Part shown: positions 8,704 to 16,613 of the stretch, piece by piece
How the letters are laid out: the number at the start of each line of letters is the position of its first letter
How positions within the stretch are numbered: position 1 is the first letter of the stretch
Source: Bacteriovoracaceae bacterium UBA6153
GTDB taxonomy: Bacteria > Bdellovibrionota > Bacteriovoracia > Bacteriovoracales > Bacteriovoracaceae
Reading direction: 5' to 3'
NCBI GenBank assembly: GCA_002428265.1
Contig: DIUR01000024.1
Span: 58,079-122,078 of the forward strand
DNA length: 64,000 bases
Notes under the pieces: generated by a model
Seen by the model: only the letters and a program-made list of their open reading frames with translations
What the model was told of the DNA's origin: nothing
The model's database searches: none
Made by a program: the position numbers and the translations under genes

Positions 8704-9387
8704 GTTGATGAAATTTGGTGGAAGCCTTTCCATGACTTCGTTAATTTCAGAACCAATTGTGTGAACAATAACAAATGCGCTTAATGGAATTGCAGGAGTT
8801 GAGTTTGCAGCAGTGTCTTTTAAGGCAAGCTTTCTAGCTCTTAAAACAGCAAGAACATAATCACTCACTAAAAATTTATCCATCGTTAGAAGCTTATCAA
8901 GATTATTATCAGAGATACCAATCAATGCAACACCATCATGAATAACGTAAGGAGTGATATTTGGTTTAGTCACGATGTTGTCTTCATTTAAGTCAACAAC
9001 TGAGCTATTTAAAAAACGTTGAGGGTATTTTTCGAACAAAATGCCTTGTTGATCAGCGATGATGAAGTCTTCAATTGATAAATTGACGACATCAATTCCT
9101 TTACCGGTTAAAGCTTCAAGAGCTGCCATGTTCTGCTCTTTTGTTTGTCCGATTTTTAAAATATGGCCGGTGTGAATGATGAAAACATCTGGGGATGTTT
9201 TAGCGACAATGTCATTTCTAGATTCATTCGTTGCAGTTAAATAAAGCGGGAAGCTCATACTGCTATTTTTTATTAGGCCACTGCTAGCACCTGTTATAGA
9301 AACAGAGTTTTTCTTTTGTGAGCTAGAACATGAAATCGTAAAAACGAGCACACACAGAAGAAGTAGTGCAGAATGTTTATTCATCAT
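8689..9387 (-). CDS. lipoprotein with degenerate 5'-nucleotidase-like metallophosphatase domain
   Basis: 232 residues: signal and lipobox FTISC near residue 20, then a domain whose strand order matches the N-terminal part of UshA-type 5'-nucleotidases. DVFIIHTGH occupies the family DAGD position, GIDVVNLSIEDF the LGNHEFD position, and FLNSSVVD...PYVIHDGVALIGISD the FLSANV...PYVI..GVKIGIIG stretch. The metal-binding residues (DxH, GDxx, GNHE) are missing, so catalysis is unlikely. This is a comparison from memory of the family, not a search. Its start overlaps the stop of the cysteine desulfurase gene by one base. Confidence 0.6.
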   Translation of the reverse strand: MMNKHSALLLLCVLVFTISCSSSQKKNSVSITGASSGLIKNSSMSFPLYLTATNESRNDIVAKTSPDVFIIHTGHILKIGQTKEQNMAALEALTGKGIDVVNLSIEDFIIADQQGILFEKYPQRFLNSSVVDLNEDNIVTKPNITPYVIHDGVALIGISDNNLDKLLTMDKFLVSDYVLAVLRARKLALKDTAANSTPAIPLSAFVIVHTIGSEINEVMERLPPNFINSLAD

Positions 9388-10541
9388 TAAAAGCTCTTCA
9401 CTTTTGTAAGTTTAGCATAGGCCGACGTCAGGGCCACTGTTAATTGGTCATAATATTCAAGTGGAGAGTTCATACATAGACTGATTCTCACGACTCCGCG
9501 GCCGACATCGTCAGCTACACCCATGGCTTTTAAAACTTTTGAAGTTACCGGCATATTATCTGAACAAGCTGAAGACGTTGTGACAAAAATATCTTGAGAC
9601 TCAAGCTCAATTTGCACGGCCTGGCCGTGAATACCTGGATAAGAAATATAAGTTGTCGTCGCTAGTCTTGGCGCATTTTCACCAAGAATAACAACTTCTG
9701 GGAAAGCTGCTTTCATTTTACTTTCGAACTCATTTCTCTTTTTTGAGAGCTCTTCAAGTTTCACAAAGCCTTCGTTTAATGTGTTAAGTGCCACTGCCAG
9801 AGTCTCATTACCTAAATAGTTTTGAGTTCCACCGCGGTGACCTTTTTCCTGGCCTCCACCAATAATCAGCGGGCAAAGTCCTTCAGGATTTTTCACTAGA
9901 AGAATACCTGTTCCGGTAAGAGCTCCCAATTTATGTCCTGAGCATACAGCATAGTCGAAGTTAGATTCTTTGAAGTTAAAAGGAGTTTTTCCGATGAACT
10001 GAGTAGTGTCACACAGAAAAGGAATTCCATTATCAACACAAAGTGAATTGATTTCTTTATAAGGCTGGATCACTCCAGTTTCATTATTAGCGGCCATGAT
10101 GGAAATCATAGCGATGTTCTTTTTATTTTGACCAATCCACACTTTAAGCATTTCAAGATCAACGACACCATCACCATTAACCGGTAGGACTTTTACTTCA
10201 AAACCGCGCTCAGAAGCGTAGTAGTTTGCAGTATTGATGATAGCTGAGTGTTCGATTCCTGAAATGATAATGATTTTTTTATTAACTTCGTTTTTTAAAA
10301 TGCTGTGAAAAACAGTTGAGATTCCTTCAGTCGCTCCAGAGTTAAAAATAACCTGGTCGAAATCAGCTCCCAGAACTTTTGCGCATACTGCGCGTGCGTT
10401 CTCCATCCCCATCAAAGTTTTTGAACCAAGATAGTGGATAGCATTCGGGTTAGCGAAAGGACCTTTTTCAAGTCTTTTGAAAAGGTAATCTTTTACAGAT
10501 GTGCAAAGTGGTGCACTTCCATTGTAATCAGCGTAAATCAT
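9387..10541 (-). CDS. cysteine desulfurase (NifS/IscS type), probably serving NadA
   Basis: 384 residues, a class V aminotransferase-fold PLP enzyme. SGHKLGALTG holds the PLP lysine (Lys204), and the mobile loop TTSSACSD holds the catalytic Cys326. HSA near residue 98 and NNETGV near residue 152 are also family motifs. It releases sulfur from cysteine for Fe-S clusters. The gene lies 11 bases after nadA. In several bacteria (for example Bacillus) a nifS-like gene sits beside nad genes to mature the NadA cluster; a general isc operon is not seen here. Confidence 0.9.
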   Translation of the reverse strand: MIYADYNGSAPLCTSVKDYLFKRLEKGPFANPNAIHYLGSKTLMGMENARAVCAKVLGADFDQVIFNSGATEGISTVFHSILKNEVNKKIIIISGIEHSAIINTANYYASERGFEVKVLPVNGDGVVDLEMLKVWIGQNKKNIAMISIMAANNETGVIQPYKEINSLCVDNGIPFLCDTTQFIGKTPFNFKESNFDYAVCSGHKLGALTGTGILLVKNPEGLCPLIIGGGQEKGHRGGTQNYLGNETLAVALNTLNEGFVKLEELSKKRNEFESKMKAAFPEVVILGENAPRLATTTYISYPGIHGQAVQIELESQDIFVTTSSACSDNMPVTSKVLKAMGVADDVGRGVVRISLCMNSPLEYYDQLTVALTSAYAKLTKVKSF

Positions 10542-10552
10542 ATTTTTTCTGC

Positions 10553-11662
10553 CTATTTAATAGCTAACATTCGGTCAAGCGCCAGAAGCGAAGAGCGTTT
10601 TTCATCTTCAGGTACAGTAATAATGTTTATCGGCTTATTGTCTTTGATCGCACGGAAACTGGCAAGTAACCAACGCGGTCTTACGCGATACATAGTCGTG
10701 CAAAGGCACTGATATGGCGAAAGAGAGACTATTGTTTTATCTGGAAATTGAGCGGCCAGACGATTAACCAGGTTAATTTCTGTCCCAACGGCAAACTTAC
10801 TACCGGCAGGAGCTTTTTCGATTTTATCAATGATGTATGAAGTTGAGCCATTATCATCAGCGGCCTGGACCACATCAAAGGGACACTCAGGGTGAACGAT
10901 AACAGTCATGTCGGGATCTTTTTTCTTGATCGCTGTGACCTGATCTTTTGTAAAACCTTGGTGGACTGAACAAAAACCGTACCAAAGAATAACTTTTGCG
11001 TTGGCAATTTGCTCAGAAGTCAGGCCGCCATTGAGCATATTAGGATTGTAGACAACCATGTCTGAAAGGGGGATTCCCATTTTAAAACAAGTGTTGCGAC
11101 CTAAGTGTTGATCAGGGAAAAATAATAATTTTTCACCTTGGTTTAAGGCCCATGAAATAATTTTCTCTGCATTTGAAGATGTACAAATGCTTCCGCCGTT
11201 GTCTCCGACAAAAGCTTTCAAAGTAGCAGCACAGTTGATGTAAGTGACTGGTATAACTTTTTCTGTCGTTGATTTTTTAATGAAGTTCCATGCGCGGTCA
11301 ATTTCAGATCTTCTGGCCATATCGGCCATCGAGCATCCTGCCTTTAAGTCTGGCAGGATAACTTTTTGATTCGGGCCAGTCAGCATGTCAGCAGTTTCGG
11401 CCATGAAGTGTACGCCACAGAAGATAATGTATTCTTTATCTAGCTTAGCAGCCTCACGGGCCAATTGAAGAGAGTCACCAGTAATGTCTGCAAAACTGAT
11501 AACATCATCTTGCTGATAGTGGTGACCTAACACCACTACGCGATCTTTTAATTCTTCTTTAATTTTTTTAAGCTCAACCAGAACTTGATCATCAGAGAGT
11601 TCTTCTTCGCTGATGGTTGGTTTGTACTGATCGCCGCTTTCGTCAGAAAATAAATCTAACAT
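10553..11662 (-). CDS. nadA: quinolinate synthase NadA
   Basis: 369 residues, the longer Bacillus-type length. Recognisable blocks are VVVLGHHYQQDDV near residue 42, GVHFMAETADML near residue 83, LKAGCSMAD (Cys110, cluster ligand), a Cys in YGFCSVHQGF and the C-terminal SPYQCLCTTMYR. It condenses iminoaspartate with dihydroxyacetone phosphate to quinolinate using a [4Fe-4S] cluster, in de novo NAD synthesis. nadB and nadC are not in the window. A desulfurase follows and a rhodanese precedes it, both sulfur-handling. Confidence 0.95.
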   Translation of the reverse strand: MLDLFSDESGDQYKPTISEEELSDDQVLVELKKIKEELKDRVVVLGHHYQQDDVISFADITGDSLQLAREAAKLDKEYIIFCGVHFMAETADMLTGPNQKVILPDLKAGCSMADMARRSEIDRAWNFIKKSTTEKVIPVTYINCAATLKAFVGDNGGSICTSSNAEKIISWALNQGEKLLFFPDQHLGRNTCFKMGIPLSDMVVYNPNMLNGGLTSEQIANAKVILWYGFCSVHQGFTKDQVTAIKKKDPDMTVIVHPECPFDVVQAADDNGSTSYIIDKIEKAPAGSKFAVGTEINLVNRLAAQFPDKTIVSLSPYQCLCTTMYRVRPRWLLASFRAIKDNKPINIITVPEDEKRSSLLALDRMLAIK

Positions 11663-11671
11663 AGTTATTCC

Positions 11672-11989
11672 TTATTTTACTGCAAACCCAGAACCTTGCC
11701 ACGCCAGGATTCCACCTTCCACATTATTGAGGTCAGTGTAGCCTTTTGAGAGAAGGAACATGCATGCATTCATACTGCGCTTGCCGCTTCTGCATAAAAT
11801 AGCAACAGAAGCATTTTTATCAGTCAGGACTTCTTCATACTTTTCCTGAAATTCAGAAAGAGGAAGGAGAGTTGATCCTGCGACATGCATTTCGTCCCAT
11901 TCGTTTTGTTCACGACAGTCGATGAAAAAGAATTTTTCACCGCTGTCGATTTTTGATTTTAATTCATTAACGTCGATTTCTTTAATCAT
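11672..11989 (-). CDS. rhodanese-like sulfurtransferase
   Basis: 105 residues, a single rhodanese domain of GlpE/PspE type. The active-site loop is CRSGKRS with Cys66 as the persulfide-carrying residue; FIDCREQNEW at residues 22-31 is the CH2A-like motif, and GGILAWQ near the end is typical. There is no signal peptide, so it is cytoplasmic. It is the gene just upstream of nadA with a 9-base gap. A sulfur-relay role with the NifS-like enzyme is plausible but inferred. Confidence 0.88.
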   Translation of the reverse strand: MIKEIDVNELKSKIDSGEKFFFIDCREQNEWDEMHVAGSTLLPLSEFQEKYEEVLTDKNASVAILCRSGKRSMNACMFLLSKGYTDLNNVEGGILAWQGSGFAVK

Positions 11990-12000
11990 AATTATTCCGA

Positions 12001-12720
12001 TTAAAACTTAGCTACTAATGCTGTCGTTAAAAGTTTATCTGTCTTAGTTGATGTTCCAGCAGCTGGAAGGTGGTCATATCTTAACAGGTAAGCAGATTTG
12101 ATTGAAAAAATCTCAGATAGTGCAGCTGAAAGAGAAATTTCAGTGTTGATCTGGTAGTCTTTTCCTTCTTTTACATTTGGAACGTATTCAACAAAGTACT
12201 TAGTTGAAACACTTGGGTTCCATTTTTTTTCTGTCTCTGTGTAAGCACGTAGAGAGTTTTTATAATCGTGAGTTCCGTTATTTAATTTTTCATTTGTATA
12301 TCTGTAACCGGCTTCAACCAACCAGTAGAACGTATCAGATTTTGTAATGTTGTATTTCGCACCGGCATCAGACATGTGACGAAGGTAGTAGCCAGCGAAT
12401 TTATCTGATTCAAAACCTTGAGAAAGGTAAAGAGAGAATTTTTCATCAAGAACACGCTCATATCTTAGAGCACCAAATAAATAACGCGCACTTTCAACAT
12501 CGTTAGAAAATGAGTTAAGGAAACGAGCATCAAACTTTAAAACGTTATCGCCAATTTTATAAGCATTAGCTTGTTTAACGTTAAAGTTTTTTGAGCTTGT
12601 ATTTCCAGAAGCCACGGCAACACCGGCTTCAGATTCGTTAGTAATTTTTGATTCAATAGCTTCAATAGCAAATGCGTTTTGAAACATAGCAAATGATAGG
12701 GCTAAAAACAGGGCTTTCAT
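12001..12720 (-). CDS. DUF481 (YdiY-like) outer-membrane protein
   Basis: 239 residues with a signal peptide (cleavage after NAFA near residue 18). The mature part begins with the DUF481 feature SEAGVAVASGNTSSKNFNV and continues as amphipathic strands rich in Tyr/Phe (RYLFGALRYERV, YYLRHMSDAGAKY), ending in Phe as expected for a beta-barrel. The function of the family is poorly known. The downstream rhodanese is only 11 bases away, but a functional link is doubtful. An AGGTCC-type GAGG site lies upstream of the ATG. Confidence 0.85.
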   Translation of the reverse strand: MKALFLALSFAMFQNAFAIEAIESKITNESEAGVAVASGNTSSKNFNVKQANAYKIGDNVLKFDARFLNSFSNDVESARYLFGALRYERVLDEKFSLYLSQGFESDKFAGYYLRHMSDAGAKYNITKSDTFYWLVEAGYRYTNEKLNNGTHDYKNSLRAYTETEKKWNPSVSTKYFVEYVPNVKEGKDYQINTEISLSAALSEIFSIKSAYLLRYDHLPAAGTSTKTDKLLTTALVAKF

Positions 12721-12881
12721 GAGAGGACCTCGCTGTGAAAAAGGTTATAAAATGAACCTCATACAAATCTCTCATACACCCAAAAAAGTCTAGTGAAATG
12801 CACACTTGTCGATCAATTGCTTTTGATGCAAGCTCTAAATAAATTTGAAATAATCAGTTTAACATTCACAAGGATTAAAAA
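12721..12881. other. divergent intergenic region between DUF481 gene and mscL
   Basis: 161 bases that must hold promoters for both flanking genes. On the plus strand TTGATG followed 17 bases later by TGAAAT, or TTGCTT followed by TAAATT, are possible elements upstream of mscL; neither is convincing. No RNA gene or ORF is seen. Confidence 0.4.
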
Positions 12882-13307
12882 ATGCTAAAAGAGTTCAAAA
12901 ATTTCGCAATTAAAGGAAATGTCGTTGATTTGGCGGTAGGGGTCATTATCGGAGCGGCGTTTGGTGCAATCGTTAAATCATTAGTTGACGATATTATTAT
13001 GCCACCTATCGGATTTCTTCTAGGAAATGTCGATTTTTCTAACTTGTTTGTAGTGATCAAAGAAGGGGCTAAGGCTCCAGGACCGTATATGACTCTGGCC
13101 GATGCAAATGCTGCAGGTGCTGTGCTTATAAAGTACGGTGCATTTGCCAATACAGTAGTGAGTTTTTTAATCGTTTCTTTTTCTGTTTTCTTGATGATCA
13201 GTCAGCTGCAGAAACTTCAAAAGAAAGAAGAAGCAGCTGCCGCACCAGTATTGCCAAGTGATGAAGTGAAGTTGTTATCTGAAATCCGCGATCTGCTTAA
13301 AAAATAA
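12882..13307 (+). CDS. mscL: large-conductance mechanosensitive channel MscL
   Basis: 141 residues, the usual length. The N-terminal amphipathic helix and pore helix are conserved (KEFKNFAIKGNVVDLAVGVI, then GAAFGAIVKSLVDDIIMPPIG). The second transmembrane helix is FANTVVSFLIVSFSVFLMI, followed by the charged C-terminal bundle EVKLLSEIRDLLKK. It acts as an emergency osmotic release valve in the inner membrane. Its stop codon abuts the stop of the convergent phytase-like gene with no spacer. Confidence 0.96.
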   Translation: MLKEFKNFAIKGNVVDLAVGVIIGAAFGAIVKSLVDDIIMPPIGFLLGNVDFSNLFVVIKEGAKAPGPYMTLADANAAGAVLIKYGAFANTVVSFLIVSFSVFLMISQLQKLQKKEEAAAAPVLPSDEVKLLSEIRDLLKK

Positions 13308-14459
13308 TTACAGACTGCTTTCTTCTAATAAACTTTCTTTAAAATCTAGAATAAGTAACTGATTCACACTGTCGTTAAGCGGTGTGAGTCCAGTTGCTTG
13401 ATTCGTTTTCCCTGCAATCTGAAAGTCATTGTCGTAAACAATCGCCACCTTTTTTTCATTGATAAGTGCGAGTCCTTCGATCTTTTCAAGATTGTTAAAT
13501 GGAGTTGTTTTAAGGTCTGCCATTAAAGTCTTTTTTACTAACTGGTCTGATTCACCAAGGGTGATTTTGTAAATTAGCTTCTGGCTTTTTTCTCCGACTT
13601 TTCCATTTTGCTCGATGACCAGAAACGTTTTTGGAGCAATTGCGATAGCATCGCCAATTCTATCATTTCCTTTTTCGAACATATAGAAGTACTCGGCCGT
13701 GGCCTTCATTGTGTCTAGATCCACTTCAACAATGCGTGAGAACTCACCGTCTTTTGAAGCCTGCTCTTTTGGAAGAGGGCTTTGTAAGAAGCCAAAAATT
13801 TTGTTTTCAAATTTAGCGACAGCTTCAAAACCTCTGTTTGGTTTTCTATCAGCATACATTCTTGGAAGTTCTACTCCAGGAAAAAGACGTCTCGTCATTT
13901 TTCCATCTTCACTGAAGCGAACGAGAGAAGGAGCGTATTCTTCGGCCATCCACCAGCCGCCTTCGCCGTCCATAACGATTCCTTCAATGTCCAGGCCTTG
14001 TGGATCCACTGAATAATAAAGTCCAAAAATGTCTGTTGGGTTTTCTTCTAGTCTATTGTTTGGAAGACCTGATAGTGGCGATCCATCTCTTTTTCTTAAT
14101 TTTATTTCAGCTGAAACCGTTAATTCTTTTTTTGCAGGGTCTGCTTTGAGCACAACCACGGTAGGAGAGTACTCTGGAAGTAAAAATGGGCGATCGATTC
14201 CATTTGGTTCACCATTTGGACCTCTATCTGTGACTGTCTGGAAAAAAAGTGAGCCGTCTTTATCGCCGGTAAAAATTAACCCTGAAAATCCTCCAAGTTT
14301 AATCTTTTGTCCTGATAAAGTTGTTCCAACAGTTGGAGTGTTGTTCATTTTATAAATTTCAAATCCTGTCACAGCTTGTTTTTTAGATACAAAAGATCCA
14401 GTTGTTGAACATCCGGATAATAATAAAGCACTAGAAAGAGCTGCAAAGATTGATTTCAT
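13308..14459 (-). CDS. esterase-like/phytase-family beta-propeller lipoprotein
   Basis: 383 residues with lipobox LLLSGC (Cys near 17). The mature part matches the esterase-like activity of phytase domain: GGFSGLIFTGDKDGSLFFQTVTDRGPNGEP near residues 57-85, DIEGIVMDGEGGWWMAEEYAP (position equivalents of the family EG and DE/W signatures), then EKIEGLALINEKKVAIVYDNDF. The family acts extracytoplasmically, sometimes on phosphate esters; the actual substrate is unknown. It overlaps no neighbour but abuts mscL end to end. Confidence 0.85.
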   Translation of the reverse strand: MKSIFAALSSALLLSGCSTTGSFVSKKQAVTGFEIYKMNNTPTVGTTLSGQKIKLGGFSGLIFTGDKDGSLFFQTVTDRGPNGEPNGIDRPFLLPEYSPTVVVLKADPAKKELTVSAEIKLRKRDGSPLSGLPNNRLEENPTDIFGLYYSVDPQGLDIEGIVMDGEGGWWMAEEYAPSLVRFSEDGKMTRRLFPGVELPRMYADRKPNRGFEAVAKFENKIFGFLQSPLPKEQASKDGEFSRIVEVDLDTMKATAEYFYMFEKGNDRIGDAIAIAPKTFLVIEQNGKVGEKSQKLIYKITLGESDQLVKKTLMADLKTTPFNNLEKIEGLALINEKKVAIVYDNDFQIAGKTNQATGLTPLNDSVNQLLILDFKESLLEESSL

Positions 14460-14496
14460 TTTTTTGATCTCGAGGTTTGTTAGACTTCTACGATAT

Positions 14497-14529
14497 ATGA
14501 AGACTCACTTTTTTAAAAGAAGCGGATGA
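14497..14529 (+). CDS. possible 10-codon leader peptide before an orphan terminator
   Basis: ATG at 14497 reads MKTHFFKRSG and stops at 14529, five bases before a strong terminator stem on the same strand. No good ribosome binding site is seen. It is listed only because a plus-strand terminator here otherwise has no gene to terminate. It could be chance. Confidence 0.2.
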   Translation: MKTHFFKRSG

Positions 14530-14533
14530 TATC

Positions 14534-14567
14534 GCCCCTATGATTTTTGATAGGGGCATTTTTTCTT
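14534..14567 (+). terminator. intrinsic terminator without an obvious upstream gene
   Basis: Stem GCCCCTAT (14534-14541) pairs with ATAGGGGC (14550-14557) around an 8-base loop and is followed by ATTTTTTTC. Its orientation is plus strand, but the nearest upstream gene is on the minus strand. It lies 62 bases upstream of parA, so it may be an attenuator for parA or the end of a small RNA starting after 14460. Confidence 0.7.
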
Positions 14568-14628
14568 TGACATCTTGTTTCGTTGCTTCCAAAATTTTAT
14601 ATAAGTTATTAAAAAACAGGAGTGATTC

Positions 14629-15402
14629 ATGGAAGTTATCACGATCGGCAATAACAAGGGTGGCGTTGGTAAAACGATGCAGTGCTACCAACTAGCTTGT
14701 TATCTAGCAAACAAAGGTCACAAAGTTCTCGTTATCGATCTCGATTCACAAGCTAATTTAAGCTCAACATTTGGTGTGCAAATTCAAAGAACATTGGTTC
14801 CTGAGTGGCTTATCGGTGACGTTGGTATTGAAGATGTTATCGTGAAACCAGAGATGACTGGGAAATTATATAAAAACATCAGACTTATTCCGGCCAGCCG
14901 CCACTTATCGAATCTTTCTAAACTACTTATCCTTTCAGAAGGTGAGATTAGAAAAGAAGCGGGAAGAAAAGAGCGCCTTCTAAGAAAAAGACTTCTAGAT
15001 GCAAATCTAGATTTTGATTATGTCGTTATCGACACTCCACCAATGCTTGGTGATGAGTTGATCATGTCACTCGTGGCTTCAAACCGCGTATTAATTCCTA
15101 CTCAGGCACAAGATTATTCAATCGATGGTCTGGAAGAATTGATGGACACGTTCGAAATCATCAAGGAAACAGAAAACCCAAGTCTTGAGTTCTCAATTAT
15201 TCCATCGATGGTTAACCCTCGTAGAAAAATTGAAAAAGTGAGAATGGAAGAGCTGTCACAGTCATTTAATATCACTCCAATGATTAGAAACATGGTTCAA
15301 ATGCAGGAGTCTATCTCTACGAGAAGACCTATTTGTATTATGGGAGCGAAGTCTGCTGGACGCCGTGACTATGAAGAACTTTGGAAATCGTTAAATTTAT
15401 AA
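14629..15402 (+). CDS. parA: ParA-family (Soj-like) partition ATPase
   Basis: 257 residues. The deviant Walker A motif KGGVGKT (residues 10-16) is at the N-terminus, followed by VLVIDLDSQANLS and DYVVIDTPP, then the ParA signature PTQAQDYSIDGLEEL. There is no N-terminal HTH domain, so it is of the Soj/MinD-like chromosomal type rather than P1-plasmid type. CAGGAG lies 8 bases before the ATG. It is followed by parB with a 49-base gap. It binds DNA non-specifically in the ATP form and moves ParB-parS complexes. Confidence 0.93.
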   Translation: MEVITIGNNKGGVGKTMQCYQLACYLANKGHKVLVIDLDSQANLSSTFGVQIQRTLVPEWLIGDVGIEDVIVKPEMTGKLYKNIRLIPASRHLSNLSKLLILSEGEIRKEAGRKERLLRKRLLDANLDFDYVVIDTPPMLGDELIMSLVASNRVLIPTQAQDYSIDGLEELMDTFEIIKETENPSLEFSIIPSMVNPRRKIEKVRMEELSQSFNITPMIRNMVQMQESISTRRPICIMGAKSAGRRDYEELWKSLNL

Positions 15403-15451
15403 TTTATTTTTTTATAAAATAATTTGTTCATAAGGATGTGGAGAATTATAT

Positions 15452-16333
15452 ATGTCGAAGACATTTGCTGCCCGTGTATCTAAAAAAGAAAGAACAACCA
15501 TCGATCTATCTGAAAAAGTAGGTCGCGATATTTTTAAAATTTCAGACGACCGTCTTCTTCAAGGAGCGAAGTTAACTGAAATTCAAATGAAAGAAATCGT
15601 CGTAAAAGAGCAGGTTAGAACTAAGTTCAACGATGAATCTATTAAAGACCTTGCCCGCAACATTGAAGTTAACGGTCTTATTCAGCCACTGGTTCTTCAC
15701 CAGGATAAAAATGGTAAGTATAGACTGATTTGTGGTGAGAGACGTTACCGCGCTCTTAGTTTCAACAAAGCTATCAGTGCTCCATGTTTTGTTTTAGAAA
15801 ACAAAACTGAAGAAGAGTTAATGGCGATTCAATTCTCTGAAAACTCTTCAAGAGAAGAGCTTCACTATGTTGATAAAGCTGACGGGATTTTAAACTATCA
15901 AATCGCAACAGAGGCCAGTGAAAGAAAAATTCAGGCCGCTCTTGGTATTTCAAAGTCAGAAGTTCACCGCTCGCTTCTTATTGCTAAACTTCCACGCATC
16001 ATTAAAGAAGCTGCTAAAAAGCACGACATTGAAAAATATGTTCTTCTTGAGTGGGACGCCCTTTCAAAAAGCTCGCTGAAGTCTGACATTGAAAAAAAGA
16101 TTCTTGTTGGCGACATCACTAAGAGAGCTGAGCTTGCACGTATCATCAATGCTGGTGGACTAGTTAAAGCTGGTAAAAAGATCCCTGCAAAAGCTGCTCT
16201 TCCAAAGGGTGTGAGTGCTAATGCGTTCTTAAAGGCGATGACTTCTAAAACGAAAGACTTGAATCTAGATAAAAAGACTCAAGAGCTTCTTAGGACTTTA
16301 GTTGAAGAAACTAAAGAGATGATGGACCAATAA
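15452..16333 (+). CDS. parB: ParB/Spo0J-family partition protein
   Basis: 293 residues. The ParB N-terminal CTP-binding fold is seen: IQPLVLHQ near residue 77, GERRYRA (95-101) and ENSSREEL (about 130-137), followed by the HTH segment RKIQAALGISKSEVHRSL (about 157-174). The N-terminal 20 residues are basic, and the short KVS-like start could contact ParA. Together with parA it forms a segregation pair. The typical chromosomal neighbours (gidA/gidB) are absent, so this may be an accessory or relocated par locus. A strong terminator follows. Confidence 0.92.
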   Translation: MSKTFAARVSKKERTTIDLSEKVGRDIFKISDDRLLQGAKLTEIQMKEIVVKEQVRTKFNDESIKDLARNIEVNGLIQPLVLHQDKNGKYRLICGERRYRALSFNKAISAPCFVLENKTEEELMAIQFSENSSREELHYVDKADGILNYQIATEASERKIQAALGISKSEVHRSLLIAKLPRIIKEAAKKHDIEKYVLLEWDALSKSSLKSDIEKKILVGDITKRAELARIINAGGLVKAGKKIPAKAALPKGVSANAFLKAMTSKTKDLNLDKKTQELLRTLVEETKEMMDQ

Positions 16334-16349
16334 AAATTTCAAATAAAAG

Positions 16350-16385
16350 CATCCTTAAGTTTAAAGCTTGAGGATGACTTTTTTC
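16350..16385 (+). terminator. intrinsic terminator of the parAB operon
   Basis: Stem CATCCTTAAG (16350-16359) pairs with CTTGAGGATG (16367-16376) with one T-G wobble and a 7-base loop, followed by ACTTTTTTC. It lies 16 bases after the parB stop. Confidence 0.88.
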
Positions 16386-16547
16386 TCAGGCGAAATGCCC
16401 ACTTAAGTCCTTATTTATACAGACTTTTCTAGTCGTGTTTAAAAGTTATGCACTTTTTTATTCAAAATTTTACGACCGGCAAATAGTAACGCCTTATATC
16501 TCGCATACTTAAGTTCAGTTAAGCTTTAAGTATCGTGAATGAGTATC

Positions 16548-16564
16548 TTGGCATCTCACTTGCG
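16548..16564 (+). promoter_or_regulatory. sigma-54 (RpoN) promoter, -24/-12 type
   Basis: TTGGCATCTCACTTGCG has GG (-24) and GC (-12) separated by 10 bases as required, and matches the consensus TGGCAC-N5-TTGCW at all positions except T for C after TGGCA, lack of the following G, and G for W. The predicted start is near 16576, about 38 bases before the ATG of the exported protein gene at 16614. Confidence 0.68.
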
Positions 16565-16613
16565 ATAACAGTTTTAAGGAACAGGTTAAAAGTCCACTTT
16601 TAGGACGTAACTT

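Larger units (their letters stand above)
16334..16613 (+). other. non-coding region: terminator, dyads and sigma-54 promoter
   Basis: 280 bases without a gene. They hold the parB terminator (16350-16384), two copies of the palindrome ACTTAAGT (16401-16408 and 16507-16514), an inverted repeat ATACTTAA/TTAAGTAT (16505-16512 and 16526-16533), GACT/AGTC (16422-16434) and a sigma-54 promoter (16548-16564). The arrangement looks like a regulated promoter with upstream activator sites. Confidence 0.6.
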
